From contig UQKW01000003.1 in NCBI GenBank assembly GCA_900541885.1, positions 1 to 64,000 of the forward strand: a stretch of DNA of 64,000 bases. The letters are read 5' to 3'. Under the pieces are notes generated by a model. That model did not search any database and was not told the DNA's origin. It was given only the letters and a program-made list of their open reading frames with translations. Positions 1-9,158 of this stretch are shown here, piece by piece. Positions within the stretch are counted from its first letter, which is position 1, and the number at the start of each line of letters is the position of its first letter. Position numbers and translations under genes: made by a program. The stretch comes from an uncultured Collinsella sp. (GTDB taxonomy: Bacteria > Actinomycetota > Coriobacteriia > Coriobacteriales > Coriobacteriaceae).

Positions 1-27
1 GCTCTGGCGGGTTTGCAGCGTCGAGCC

Positions 28-55
28 GTTACGCGGTTTGGTAAAACCGCGTAAC
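28..55. repeat. Perfect 12-bp stem-loop
   Basis: Bases 28-39 and 44-55 are exact reverse complements around the loop GGTA. The structure lies just beyond the tyrS terminator at the left edge. It has no U-run of its own, so it may be a second termination or RNA-stability structure, or belong to a gene outside the window. Confidence 0.5.
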
Positions 56-90
56 TAAAAGGCCGCAGTCGGGATTCCCGGCTGCGGCCT
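56..90 (-). terminator. Rho-independent terminator of tyrS
   Basis: On the minus strand a 9-bp GC-rich stem (bases 60-68 pairing with 82-90, with further inner pairing) is followed by TTTTAG. It begins 28 bases after the tyrS stop codon. Confidence 0.85.
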
Positions 91-118
91 TATTGCACTT
101 GTGAGGTCAACTCGCTCG

Positions 119-1330
119 TTAGACCAACTTAAAGCCCTTGCGCTTGCCCACGGAGAGGGTGTCGCCCAGCTTGAGGGCGCTCGGATCGATGTTGTAGCTC
201 TTGGGAGCCACAGCCTTGCCGTTGATCTTGACGCCGCCGCCGTCGATGTCGCGGCGGGCCTGACCGGCGCTGGCCGAAAGGCCCAGGTCCTTGAGCAGGC
301 CGGCGAGGTAAATCTGGCCCTCGTCGTTGACGGTCAGCTCAACGTGCTTCTCGGGGAAGTCGGCGAGCTGGCCCTCCTTGAACACACGGTCGAACTCGGC
401 CTGGGCCTCGTCGCCGGCGCCGGCGCCGTGGTAGGTATCGCACAGGTCGCGGCCCAGAGCGCGCTTGAGCTCGTAGGGGTCGGCAGAACCGTCGGCCAGG
501 GCGGCGTCGATCTTGTCGACCTCGGCCGGGGCGAGCGAGCTGGCCAGACGATAGTACTTGCCGATCATCTCGTCGGGGATGGACATGGTCTTGCCGAACA
601 TATCCTTGGGCGCGTCGGTCAGGCCGATGTAGTTGCCATAGGACTTGGACATCTTGCGCACGCCGTCAGTGCCCTCGAGCAGCGGCATGGTGAGCGCGAT
701 CTGCGGCTCCATGCCCATCTTCTCCATGAGCTCGCGGCCGGCGAGCAGGTTGAAGAGCTGGTCGGTGCCGCCCATCTCCACGTCGGCCTTGATCTGCACG
801 GAGTCAAAGGCCTGCATCACGGGGTACAGGAACTCGTGCAGGGCGATCGGCGTCTGAGACTGGTAGCGCTTGGTAAAGTCGTCGCGCTCAAGGATGCGGG
901 CGACGGTGAACTTGGAGCACACCTGCAGCAGGCCGGCCAGGTCCATCGAAAGGATCCAGTCGCCGTTGTGCACGATGGTGGTCTTCTCGGGATCCAGGAT
1001 CTTCATGGCCTGGCTCACGTAGGTCTCGGCATTGGCCTCGATCTGCTCCTGCGAAAGCTGCGGACGCGTGGAGTTCTTGCCCGAGGGGTCGCCGATCAAC
1101 GCGGTACCGTTGCCGATGATGAGGGTGACGTTGTGGCCCAGGTCCTGGAACTGACGCATCTTGCGCAGCGGCACGGCGTGGCCCAGGTGCAGGTCGGGGC
1201 TGGTGGGGTCGACGCCGAGCTTGATGTTGAGGGGCTCGCCCTTCTCAAGCTTCTTGCGAAGGTCGGCCTCGGGAACGATCTGCGCGGCGCCCGAGGTGAT
1301 GATACGCATTTGCTCGTCAACAGACAGCAT
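119..1330 (-). CDS. tyrS: Tyrosine--tRNA ligase
   Basis: Charges tRNA-Tyr with tyrosine in the cytoplasm, in a two-step ATP-dependent reaction. The 403-residue protein is a class I synthetase. The HIGH-like motif HLGH is at residues 48-51 and KMSKS at 226-230. An S4-type RNA-binding domain occupies the last 60 or so residues. The length is normal for the TyrRS branch found in many bacteria. The ATG is preceded by a strong AAAGGAGG ribosome-binding site. The gene is followed by its own terminator, and no T-box leader fits in the short upstream gap. A bulged GC stem-loop at about 1344-1370 lies between the U32 gene and this start. Confidence 0.97.
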   Translation of the reverse strand: MLSVDEQMRIITSGAAQIVPEADLRKKLEKGEPLNIKLGVDPTSPDLHLGHAVPLRKMRQFQDLGHNVTLIIGNGTALIGDPSGKNSTRPQLSQEQIEANAETYVSQAMKILDPEKTTIVHNGDWILSMDLAGLLQVCSKFTVARILERDDFTKRYQSQTPIALHEFLYPVMQAFDSVQIKADVEMGGTDQLFNLLAGRELMEKMGMEPQIALTMPLLEGTDGVRKMSKSYGNYIGLTDAPKDMFGKTMSIPDEMIGKYYRLASSLAPAEVDKIDAALADGSADPYELKRALGRDLCDTYHGAGAGDEAQAEFDRVFKEGQLADFPEKHVELTVNDEGQIYLAGLLKDLGLSASAGQARRDIDGGGVKINGKAVAPKSYNIDPSALKLGDTLSVGKRKGFKLV

Positions 1331-1426
1331 TGGGTATCCTCCTTTTGCTATAGCACCCTCGCCGAAAACGGCGGTGCTGGAAGTCCATAAACTCTCTTAT
1401 GATAACAAACTGACGCGACGCGGCAC

Positions 1427-3403
1427 CTACGACAGGAAAATCCTCGTCCTGCCGCATGCGTCAATGGCAACTGGCAGACGTGTACCGTCACGCTCGACCA
1501 GATAGCGTACCTGCCGACGACGCAAGCAGTCGCGGCAACGGACCTGTCCCGTCGCATCGGTGGCGCAGACGCCCTCGGCGGTCAGCAGGCAGTGCTCGCA
1601 CACCATAAGCTCGGGACGGTCGGCGTCGATGGGGCCAAGGACGCCGGGTTCAGCAGCCAGCTCGGCAATACGCCCTCTATCATTGTTGAGCAACTCGGCC
1701 GGCAAGTACACCCGCCCTGCACCGAGCCCGCGCAGCCAAGCAAACGTTGCCCGATTCGCGCAGAACACCGGCGCCGCCACGTCAAACGTCACGCCCAGCT
1801 CGCGAGCCATCGCCACCTGCCCCAGGTTGCGGCAGACGACGCGCCCGGCACGCTGCATAAGCGCCCGAGTCCGCTCGGCGTCGCCCGCGCGGCACACTTC
1901 GTCGAGCACCACCGTTGTATCGGACAGATCTCGCTCATCGCGCGGACCCACATCCATCAGCTCCCAGGCAAAGACCATACGAGCAAAATCCTCGCGCTTT
2001 GCCGGCCCCGCCGACCCCGCCAACTCCGTCGACGCACCGCCATCCACCGCAGCGCCCTCAAAGGGCAGCACCTCAACGGCACGCGCAACGGGCGCAATCG
2101 CATCCGCCTCGGCCCGCATGCGCTCCAACACCGCCGCCGTCTGATCCAACACGCCGGCGCTACGAATCAGATAGACCTCGCAGCCCGCGTCCACCTTACG
2201 TTTGCAATGCACGACGATGCGCTCCCCCGCAGCGGCATCCACGGGGCAAGGCACCTGTGGCCAACGCTTGGGCACATCGGGACGCGCGTCGGCACCCGGG
2301 TAAAATCGGATTTCGAGCGTATCGCCCGCCGCCACGGCGGCATCAAGCTCAACCGTCACCTCTTCGTGACCCACCGCCACCAAGTGGCCCACGCGCACGC
2401 CCTGGTTGATCGCGCGCTCAAAGCTCATCAGCTCGGCACCCGAACGCCCTCGCAGGTACGCATCGGTAAACCCACGGTTAAACGACCTTCCCAGCTCGCG
2501 CTCAAGCTCTTCCACGGCACCGGGGTCCCACGCGCCGTCGCACAGCATATCGAGTGCCCGGCGCCACACCCGCACCACGTTGAATACGTAATCGGGGTTC
2601 TTCATGCGCCCCTCGATCTTGAGCGACGCCACGCCGGCATCTACAAGCTCGGGCAGATGCGCAATACCCAGATAGTCGCGCGGGCACAGCAGGCGATCTC
2701 CCTCGACGGCGACAACGCTCTGCCCCGCCTCGTCCACCAGGTCGTACGCCAGACGGCACGGCTGCGTGCAGTCGCCGCGCATCGCCGAGCGCCCACGCCG
2801 CAGGGCCGAGAACTCGCACGCCCCCGAATAGCCGATGCAAATCGCACCGTGGCAGAATACCTCGATGGGCACGCCCGTGGCACATAGCGCCGCAATCTCG
2901 TCGACCGTCAGCTCGCGCGCCGTCGTCACGCGCTCGACCCCCAGCTCATCGGCGGCAAGCCGCACGGCACCCTCGCTATGAACGCCCGCCTGCGTGGACA
3001 GGTGAATCTCGACCCCGGGAATCGCCGTGCGCAGCGCGCAGGCCAGCCCGGCATCGGCGACAATCAGAGCATCGGCGCCCAGCTCCAGTGCATGAGCTCC
3101 CAACGCCACCGCGTCGGACAGCTCATCGTCAAACACGAACACGTTGAGCGTCACGTACACGCGCACGCCATGGGCATGCGCCACGGCGCAACCGCGCGCA
3201 AACTCGTCATCCGTAAAGCCATGAGCGCTCACACGGGCGTTAAAGCCGCCCAACCCCGCATAGATGGCATCGGCACCCGCGGCGATGGCCGCAAGCATCT
3301 GGTCGAGCCCGCCCGCCGGCGCCAGCAGCTCGGGCAGCGCCGCACCGGCAGCATCCAATCCAGTCTTGTGTTGTCCGCTCGGCCCCATCGTCCGAATCGC
3401 CAT
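1427..3403 (-). CDS. U32 family peptidase / rRNA-tRNA hydroxylation-type protein
   Basis: A 658-residue member of the U32 collagenase-like family. The N-terminal motif ELLAPAG is at residues 25-31, the family signature (ending FCHGAICIGYSG) at about 181-194, and a conserved DCTQPCR segment at 211-217. The C-terminus has CxxC pairs (CEHC and CRDC) like a small metal-binding site. Relatives include proteases and, in E. coli, proteins for prephenate-dependent hydroxylation of tRNA or 23S rRNA (TrhP, RlhA). The exact role here cannot be read from sequence. The start is placed at the ATG preceded by AAGGAG with 7-base spacing, not at an upstream in-frame ATG (3430). A larger paralogue lies at 43983-46475. 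Confidence 0.85.
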   Translation of the reverse strand: MAIRTMGPSGQHKTGLDAAGAALPELLAPAGGLDQMLAAIAAGADAIYAGLGGFNARVSAHGFTDDEFARGCAVAHAHGVRVYVTLNVFVFDDELSDAVALGAHALELGADALIVADAGLACALRTAIPGVEIHLSTQAGVHSEGAVRLAADELGVERVTTARELTVDEIAALCATGVPIEVFCHGAICIGYSGACEFSALRRGRSAMRGDCTQPCRLAYDLVDEAGQSVVAVEGDRLLCPRDYLGIAHLPELVDAGVASLKIEGRMKNPDYVFNVVRVWRRALDMLCDGAWDPGAVEELERELGRSFNRGFTDAYLRGRSGAELMSFERAINQGVRVGHLVAVGHEEVTVELDAAVAAGDTLEIRFYPGADARPDVPKRWPQVPCPVDAAAGERIVVHCKRKVDAGCEVYLIRSAGVLDQTAAVLERMRAEADAIAPVARAVEVLPFEGAAVDGGASTELAGSAGPAKREDFARMVFAWELMDVGPRDERDLSDTTVVLDEVCRAGDAERTRALMQRAGRVVCRNLGQVAMARELGVTFDVAAPVFCANRATFAWLRGLGAGRVYLPAELLNNDRGRIAELAAEPGVLGPIDADRPELMVCEHCLLTAEGVCATDATGQVRCRDCLRRRQVRYLVERDGTRLPVAIDACGRTRIFLS

Positions 3404-3565
3404 CGGCAAACTCCTTACCAAGGTATGCATTCACTCTGAAAAATGCCGTCTTCCAGCATACACGAGGCCTCGCGCGCCCCGTTTGGTCTATCGTGTAATA
3501 ACTTATGTCCATCCTGCCCCGACGGCACATCCGCCGTCCGGCACGACATACCTGGAGGTCAATAT

Positions 3566-5782
3566 ATGGGTCCTCGCCAACGACAGGGACGCAGCCGTTC
3601 AAAGACGCATGCCCTGCCCATAATCCTGCTCTCGTTTTTGGGCTTTTTGCTTATCGCGGGCGTGGCGTTTGGCATCGGCATGGTCGGCAACGTCAACCGC
3701 TGGCTGTCCGATCTGCCCGACTACACCGACGCCAACGCGTATCTGGTGAGCGAGCCCACCGAGATCGTCGACTGCAACGGCAACAAGATCGCGAGCTTCT
3801 ACACGCAAAACCGCAAGTCCATCACCAAGGACGAGGTCTCCCCCTACGTGCTGCAGGGCACCGTTGACGTCGAGGACGAGCGCTTCTACGAGCACGGCGG
3901 TATCGACCTGTGGGGTATCGCGCGTGCTGCGGTGGCAACCCTCGGCGGCGGGCACGAAGGCGCCTCGACTATCACCCAGCAGCTGGTGCGCAACACCATC
4001 CTGCAGGAGGAGCAGTTCGACTCGACCATCGAGCGTAAGGTACGCGAGGCCTACATCGCCATCAAGATGGAGGATATGTACTCCAAAGACGAGATCCTCA
4101 TGATGTACCTCAACACCATCTACTACGGCCACGGCGCCTACGGCATCGAGGCCGCGGCCGAGACCTATCTGTCCAAGAGCGCCGCCGACCTCACCCTGAG
4201 CGAGGCCGCGCTGCTGATCGGCCTTCCCAACTCGCCTTCGCAGTACGACCCCACGGTCAATCCCGACCTGGCGCTGTCCCGTCGCAATAAGGTCCTCGAC
4301 AACATGCTGCGCTTGGGCCACATCACGCAGGAAGAGCACAATGCCGCACAGGCCGAGCCCATCACCCTTAACGTGACCGAGATTTCGGGCAGCGGCGTCG
4401 ACGTGTACTCGCAGCCCTATTTTGTCTCCTATGTGAAGCAGCTGCTGGAGCAGGAGTTCTCGACCGACGTGCTCTTTAAGGGCGGACTGACCGTCAAGAC
4501 CACCATCGATCCCACGATGCAGCAGGTGGCGGAGAACGCCGTGCGCGAGCAGTTGGACACGCTCTCGCTCGATGGCCTGGACATGGGCATGGTCGTCGTC
4601 GACCCCAAGACCGGCTACATCAAGTGCATGGTGGGCGGCTACGACTACAACGCCGACGAGAACCACGTGAACCACGCTACGGCCAAGCGCCCCGTCGGTT
4701 CGACCTTTAAGGCCTTTACGCTTGCAACCGCTATCCAAAACGGCATGAACCCCAACGTCACCCTCAACTGCAACTCGCCGCTCAAGGCTAAGGGCACCAC
4801 GACCGAGGTCCAAAACTACGCCAACCAGAGCTATGGCAACATCACGCTCAAGCAGGCGACGGCGTACTCCTCCAACACCGGCTATATCCAGGTGGCCGAG
4901 GCCGTCGGCAACAGCAAGATCATCTCGCTCGTCAAAAAACTCGGCATCGATCCCGCCAAGGACAATATCGAGGACGTTCCCGTCATGACGCTCGGTACCG
5001 GCTCGATCTCTCCGCTCGAGATGGCGTCCGCCTACGCGACGTTTGCCAACGGAGGCAAATACCGCCAGCCGATCGCCATTACCGAGATCGACTCGCGTAC
5101 CGGATCGGTCCTGTACCAGCACACCGATAACCCTCAGCAGGTGCTAACCGAGGGCGAGGCCGCCGCGGTCACCGATGTCCTGTCCGGCGTCATGCAGGGC
5201 AGCGGCACGGGTGCTGCCGGCGCCCTGAGCGTCAATCAGCCCTATGCCGGCAAGACGGGCACCACCGACAACACCACCAACCTGTGGTTCTGCGGCTACA
5301 CCCCGCAGTTGGCGTGTGCCCTGTGGACCGGTTATTCGGCAGGCGAGATCCCCATCCAAAAGTACGGCACGGATCTGCTAGGCGACAGCACCAACCTGCC
5401 CGTCTTTAAGCGGTTTATGAACACCGTCCTTGCCGGCACCGAGCGCGAGGAGTTTGCGACCGGAACGGCCCCCACGTACAAGAACAACAGCGTCTGGAAG
5501 TTCTACGGCACTAACAACACCAAGAAGACGGAGAACGACGACAAGGACGAGAACGAGGACGAAGAGGAAACCACCACAACAACGACAACGACGACCACGA
5601 CCACCGAGACCACGGGCGGCGACACCACCGGCGGCACCGGTACCACCGGCGGCACCGGTACCACCGGTGGCTCGACGGGCGGCTCCACTGGTGGTTCGAC
5701 CGGCGGCGATGGCGGCACGCCTACGCCCACGCCTACGCCCACTCCCGACCCCTCGCCCACGCCTGACGATACTGTTGGCTAG
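3566..5782 (+). CDS. Class A penicillin-binding protein (transglycosylase/transpeptidase)
   Basis: Polymerises and cross-links peptidoglycan at the outer face of the membrane. The 738-residue protein has one N-terminal membrane anchor (about 17-40). The GT51 glycosyltransferase motif EDERFYEHGG is at 103-112, with catalytic Glu103. The transpeptidase carries STFK (Ser379), SSN (435-437) and KTGTT (563-567). The C-terminus is an acidic stretch, then a poly-Thr run, then Gly/Thr/Ser repeats and a Pro-Thr tail, about 80 residues of low complexity that look like an extracellular linker. The ATG at 3566 is chosen because of CTGGAGGT upstream; the longer reading frame has no comparable site. It is divergent from the U32 gene and has its own terminator. 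Confidence 0.93.
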   Translation: MGPRQRQGRSRSKTHALPIILLSFLGFLLIAGVAFGIGMVGNVNRWLSDLPDYTDANAYLVSEPTEIVDCNGNKIASFYTQNRKSITKDEVSPYVLQGTVDVEDERFYEHGGIDLWGIARAAVATLGGGHEGASTITQQLVRNTILQEEQFDSTIERKVREAYIAIKMEDMYSKDEILMMYLNTIYYGHGAYGIEAAAETYLSKSAADLTLSEAALLIGLPNSPSQYDPTVNPDLALSRRNKVLDNMLRLGHITQEEHNAAQAEPITLNVTEISGSGVDVYSQPYFVSYVKQLLEQEFSTDVLFKGGLTVKTTIDPTMQQVAENAVREQLDTLSLDGLDMGMVVVDPKTGYIKCMVGGYDYNADENHVNHATAKRPVGSTFKAFTLATAIQNGMNPNVTLNCNSPLKAKGTTTEVQNYANQSYGNITLKQATAYSSNTGYIQVAEAVGNSKIISLVKKLGIDPAKDNIEDVPVMTLGTGSISPLEMASAYATFANGGKYRQPIAITEIDSRTGSVLYQHTDNPQQVLTEGEAAAVTDVLSGVMQGSGTGAAGALSVNQPYAGKTGTTDNTTNLWFCGYTPQLACALWTGYSAGEIPIQKYGTDLLGDSTNLPVFKRFMNTVLAGTEREEFATGTAPTYKNNSVWKFYGTNNTKKTENDDKDENEDEEETTTTTTTTTTTTETTGGDTTGGTGTTGGTGTTGGSTGGSTGGSTGGDGGTPTPTPTPTPDPSPTPDDTVG

Positions 5783-5805
5783 AAATTCATCCGGCCATTA
5801 GCAAC

Positions 5806-5850
5806 AAGGCCCCCGAGCAGCTTATTAAACTGCTCGGGGGCCTTTTAGTT
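5806..5850 (+). terminator. Rho-independent terminator of the PBP gene
   Basis: A 15-base GC-rich stem (AAGGCCCCCGAGCAG and its complement) with loop CTTATTAAA runs into CCTTTTAGTTT on the plus strand, 24 bases after the PBP stop codon. Confidence 0.9.
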
Positions 5851-5893
5851 TAAAGCGACCTGGTGAACGGTCTTTATACCGGCAAACAATATA

Positions 5894-5921
5894 GGGGGTA
5901 CCGACCAACGTCGATACCCCC
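5894..5921 (-). terminator. Probable terminator of argR
   Basis: A 12-base stem with one mismatch and a 4-base loop lies 50 bases past the argR stop codon and is followed on the minus strand by TATATTGTTT. The weak U-tract lowers certainty. Confidence 0.6.
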
Positions 5922-5971
5922 TTACAAGCCACCATGTCACGCACACAGTGCCGAGCGCACGACCCGCACGC

Positions 5972-6409
5972 CTACTTGCGAGAATTGCTCAGCTTATTGA
6001 TCAGCGCCTCGAGACGCTCGCCGTCCTCGGCCGTCTGGGCAATAACCAAAATCGTATCGTTGCCGGCAAGCGAGCCAAGCACATCGGGCAACTCTGCCGC
6101 ATCAACGGCGGCGGCGATGCCGGAAGCCGTACCAGGCTGAGCCTTGATCATAACCAGATTATCGGTGCGCAGAACGCCCGTTACGAGCTCGGAAACCATA
6201 CGCTGCAGGTGCAGGTCCTCTGCCAGAACATAGATACCCTCGGGGAGCTTACGCAGCCCCATATCGGCAATATCGCGAGAGACAGTCGCCTGCGTGCAAT
6301 CAAAGCCCATAGCACGGAGCTCATCGACCAGCACGCGCTGCGTACGGACGTCCTTATTGCGCACAATATCTCTAATGGCATCCTGGCGCCCATTGCGTTT
6401 TTTAGCCAT
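5972..6409 (-). CDS. argR: Arginine repressor ArgR
   Basis: An arginine-responsive DNA-binding protein that normally forms hexamers and controls arginine synthesis and catabolism. It has 145 residues. The winged-helix recognition stretch TQATVSRDI is at 39-47. The arginine-binding and oligomerisation motifs are GTASGIAAAVD (93-103) and GNDTILV (116-122). The ATG at 6409 is chosen because AGAGGG precedes it and it gives the usual family length; an in-frame extension exists upstream. No arginine biosynthetic gene is in the window, so its targets lie elsewhere. A short perfect palindrome just upstream (6443-6457) could be an autoregulatory operator. Confidence 0.93.
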   Translation of the reverse strand: MAKKRNGRQDAIRDIVRNKDVRTQRVLVDELRAMGFDCTQATVSRDIADMGLRKLPEGIYVLAEDLHLQRMVSELVTGVLRTDNLVMIKAQPGTASGIAAAVDAAELPDVLGSLAGNDTILVIAQTAEDGERLEALINKLSNSRK

Positions 6410-6442
6410 ACAAACCCTCTCTCCAAAAGATGGCGGAGACAA

Positions 6443-6457
6443 TCAATCAGTGATTGA
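6443..6457. promoter_or_regulatory. Palindrome upstream of argR
   Basis: TCAATCA-G-TGATTGA is a perfect 7-bp dyad 34 bases upstream of the argR start. ArgR operators are AT-rich dyads near their own promoter, but this differs from the classic ARG box, so the assignment is only a suggestion. Confidence 0.3.
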
Positions 6458-6497
6458 ATAGTTTAACGCTATTTGAAGGCTTTTGTGTATAAGAACG

Positions 6498-6535
6498 CAT
6501 TTCGAAACAATTCTATGCAAATTTGTTTCGAAATG
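6498..6535. repeat. 13-bp inverted repeat between argR and glycosyltransferase gene
   Basis: CATTTCGAAACAA (6498-6510) and its exact complement (6523-6535) are separated by 12 bases. Each arm contains the palindrome TTTCGAAA. It sits just past the stop codon of the glycosyltransferase gene and upstream of argR. No U-run follows, so an operator or RNA-structure role is as likely as termination. Confidence 0.55.
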
Positions 6536-6541
6536 AGCCGT

Positions 6542-7582
6542 TTAGGCGGTTTTTGCACCCGTCCGGTTAAGAAAAGCTGCCAGATGCGTACACATCACGC
6601 AGCGCGTGGGCTTGGCGCTGGCGATCGGCCCAAACAACAGACCGAGTCCCCGATGGTTGTCCTTGAGCGCGGCGACCATCTGACGGGTTCGAGGCGCCTC
6701 GAGCATATCACGCATGCGGGCGGAACGCTCAATTGACGACACCCCATGCGGGCTCAGACACAAATTCTCGATGCAGGCGACCAGTCCGGCAAAGTAGAAC
6801 TTTTGGCTTGCCAGCTTGAGCCGACCACCGCTATCTGCTTCCGAGAGTGAGTCCGCAAGCTCGTCGAGCGCTCGAGTGTCATCGGATATCCTGGCATACA
6901 TGGTGGGATCAAAGGCATCTGTAAGCTTAGGTGCCACCGCGTGGAAACAAGCGTCGCCGCAGCCGGAGACGCGCTGCGCCCGCGAGAGCGAGCACGCCAT
7001 AAACCCAACTGTGCGAAACGCCTTGTCGTACAAAAGGCATGCCTCAAACAGCGGACGGCTATACATCACGCCAGAGGTCTGAACGACTAGGCCGCCTAAA
7101 ATCAACTGGGACAGCCCGGTCACCATCGAAGATTTGCTATCAATGGAAATATGAGCAGCATCCAAGACGCGCGAATGGCGCTCTCGATGTGCATCATAGC
7201 GGTCGAGCGACACCGTGGGGAGCACTATGTCTGCCGCAGTATCGCACGCGATATCGACCATCTTGGAAAGAGACTGCGGAGCAAACCACTCATCGGCGTT
7301 CATGGCGATGATTTGAGAGCCGCGCGAGGCAGCAAAACCGGCACGAAGACAAGCGCCGCGCTTCGCGTCCTCGACGTCAATCAAATCAATATGGATGTCC
7401 CTGTCGGCGGCAACTTGAAGCGAATGGCGCACACCAGGCGCAGCATCGCGGCAGACAACGACAATCTGCAAATCGTAGAGGTCTTGGTTCTGGATACTCT
7501 CGAGCGCACGCATCGCATAGCTGGGCGAACCTTCTACCACAAGGATCACCGAAAGTCGCGGATGCGAGCCACGTCGAACCAA
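6542..7582 (-). CDS. Family 2 glycosyltransferase-like protein
   Basis: A 346-residue protein with a GT-A type nucleotide-sugar fold at the N-terminus: the LSVILVVEGSPSYAMRALES stretch at about 10-29 and a NADEW segment near 95 where family 2 enzymes have their metal-binding acidic motif. The C-terminal half is not recognisable. No membrane segment is evident. Sugar donor and acceptor are unknown; no capsule or cell-wall cluster surrounds it. The start appears to be TTG, preceded by AGAGGA with 8-base spacing, because no in-frame ATG precedes the conserved N-terminal strand. Confidence 0.7.
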   Translation of the reverse strand: MVRRGSHPRLSVILVVEGSPSYAMRALESIQNQDLYDLQIVVVCRDAAPGVRHSLQVAADRDIHIDLIDVEDAKRGACLRAGFAASRGSQIIAMNADEWFAPQSLSKMVDIACDTAADIVLPTVSLDRYDAHRERHSRVLDAAHISIDSKSSMVTGLSQLILGGLVVQTSGVMYSRPLFEACLLYDKAFRTVGFMACSLSRAQRVSGCGDACFHAVAPKLTDAFDPTMYARISDDTRALDELADSLSEADSGGRLKLASQKFYFAGLVACIENLCLSPHGVSSIERSARMRDMLEAPRTRQMVAALKDNHRGLGLLFGPIASAKPTRCVMCTHLAAFLNRTGAKTA

Positions 7583-7743
7583 GTTATCCGTCCTCTCGAC
7601 AGCAATAAATCAAACCGTGGTTCATGGTACACCCCGGCAATAAAAGCAATGAGACACCAGTTGTATTGCACGTCAAGAACAGATGTTGCACACGCGCAGC
7701 CCACAGATGACAGGTGTCGACGCACGACGCGTCGAGCCCTCCC

Positions 7744-8568
7744 CTAGTCGAGCACGACAAGCTCGGCGGGATCGTAATCCACGCCCATAAACGTAAGGCC
7801 GCAGGCAGGAGCCGTGGGGCCCGCAGCGGTACGGTCGCAAGCATCGATGACCTCGCGCATCCACTCGGGTTCACGGCGATGCATGCCAATCTCGACAAGC
7901 GTGCCCACGATCGTGCGGACCATCGAATGCAGAAACGCATTGCCCTCGATGGTAAACGTCAGGATGTACTCGCCAAACGCAACCTCATGGCCAAACTCGG
8001 CACGCATCACGCAGCGATGCGTGGGCTTGCCAACGGCCGAGGCAACCTTGCAAAAGCTCTTAAAGTCCTGCTCACCCAAAAGCGCGGGACAGGCCGCAGA
8101 CATGGCCTCGACGTCCAAGGGATAGCGATGCCACCACACGGCACCCCGTGAGAGCACGGGACGCGCGTCGCGATCGGCAATACGGTATGTATACGTACGG
8201 GAACGCGCGTCAAAGCGTGCAGAAAAGCCTTTACGGGCCTTGTAGACCTCGTTTATGGCGATATCTTTGGGTAGCAGGGCATCCATAGCCCGCAGCCACC
8301 TACGGCGCGTACAAGCGAGCTCAGCGTCCGTTACGGGCACGCTGATGTACTGAGCCACGGCATGTACGCCGGCATCGGTACGCCCCGCGCACGTCAGGAC
8401 AATCGGACGGCGCAGGAGCGTCTCGATAGCGCGGCGCAGCTCGCCCGCAACCGTCGTCTGACCGGGCTGCTCGGCAAAGCCGCTGTAGGACGAGCCATCG
8501 TAGGCCACGCGGAAAACGAGCGTGGCATCGAGCTCGGGAATCGAATTGAAATCAGACGGCGCGGTCAT
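7744..8568 (-). CDS. truA: tRNA pseudouridine(38-40) synthase TruA
   Basis: Isomerises uridines 38-40 in the tRNA anticodon arm. The 274-residue protein carries the catalytic motif RTDAGVHA at 63-70, with Asp65 as nucleophile. The ATG at 8568 has a GGGAG site 5 bases upstream; an in-frame TTG a few codons earlier is less likely. It follows the alpha ribosomal block, as in many bacteria, but a strong terminator after rplQ separates it from that transcript. Confidence 0.95.
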   Translation of the reverse strand: MTAPSDFNSIPELDATLVFRVAYDGSSYSGFAEQPGQTTVAGELRRAIETLLRRPIVLTCAGRTDAGVHAVAQYISVPVTDAELACTRRRWLRAMDALLPKDIAINEVYKARKGFSARFDARSRTYTYRIADRDARPVLSRGAVWWHRYPLDVEAMSAACPALLGEQDFKSFCKVASAVGKPTHRCVMRAEFGHEVAFGEYILTFTIEGNAFLHSMVRTIVGTLVEIGMHRREPEWMREVIDACDRTAAGPTAPACGLTFMGVDYDPAELVVLD

Positions 8569-8603
8569 GGACGCTCCCAACAAACAGACAATGGCATTTC
8601 GAC

Positions 8604-8634
8604 AAAAAAAGAGGGGTACGCGAACGTACCCCTC
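8604..8634 (-). terminator. Terminator of the spc/alpha ribosomal operon
   Basis: On the minus strand a 10-bp stem GAGGGGTACG with a short loop is followed by seven T residues. It lies between rplQ and truA and ends the long ribosomal transcript. Confidence 0.93.
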
Positions 8635-8660
8635 GAATATAGCCTATGCAGACGGATTGT

Positions 8661-9128
8661 CTACTCAGCGGTCTCCTCAGCAGGAGCCTCCTCGGCAGCC
8701 TCGACCTTCTTGGGAGCAGCGGCCTTCTTGGGGGCCGGAGCAGCCTTCTTGGCCTTAGGCGTGCAAGGCTCGGTGACGAGCTCCATGATAACGATGGGAG
8801 CGTTGTCGCCCTTGCGGTTACCGAGCTTCATGATGCGGGTGTAACCGCCGTTGCGGTCCTGCCACATGCCCTGAGCAGCCTTGTCGAAGATCTCGGCAAC
8901 GAGCTGCTTATCGCCGAGCTTGGCGATAGCCAGACGACGAGAGTGCAGGTCGCCCTTCTTGGCCCAGGTGATGATCGGATCGACGACCGAACGCAGCGCC
9001 TTAGCGCGGGTCTCGGTGGTCTTGATGCGGTCGTTCTCGAAGAGGGCCTTAGCAAGGCTCTTCTTCATGGCCTTGGTGTGGCTCGCATCGGTGCCGAGCT
9101 TCAGGCCCTTCTTAACGTTGTGACGCAT
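8661..9128 (-). CDS. rplQ: 50S ribosomal protein L17
   Basis: Large-subunit protein of 155 residues. The first 120 match the L17 core (start MRHNVKKGLKLG). The last 35 are an Ala/Lys/Glu/Pro-rich extension, common in actinobacterial L17 and of no known separate function. It is the last gene of the rplE-rplQ transcript, directly downstream of rpoA in the usual order. Confidence 0.97.
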   Translation of the reverse strand: MRHNVKKGLKLGTDASHTKAMKKSLAKALFENDRIKTTETRAKALRSVVDPIITWAKKGDLHSRRLAIAKLGDKQLVAEIFDKAAQGMWQDRNGGYTRIMKLGNRKGDNAPIVIMELVTEPCTPKAKKAAPAPKKAAAPKKVEAAEEAPAEETAE

Positions 9129-9158
9129 GGTCTAGTTTCTCCTCAAATATGCGAAGCA

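Noticed and set aside
1331..1426. T-box riboswitch upstream of tyrS
   Set aside because: The gap to the upstream gene is under 100 bases, too short for a T-box leader, and no T-box core sequence is visible; only a bulged hairpin is present.
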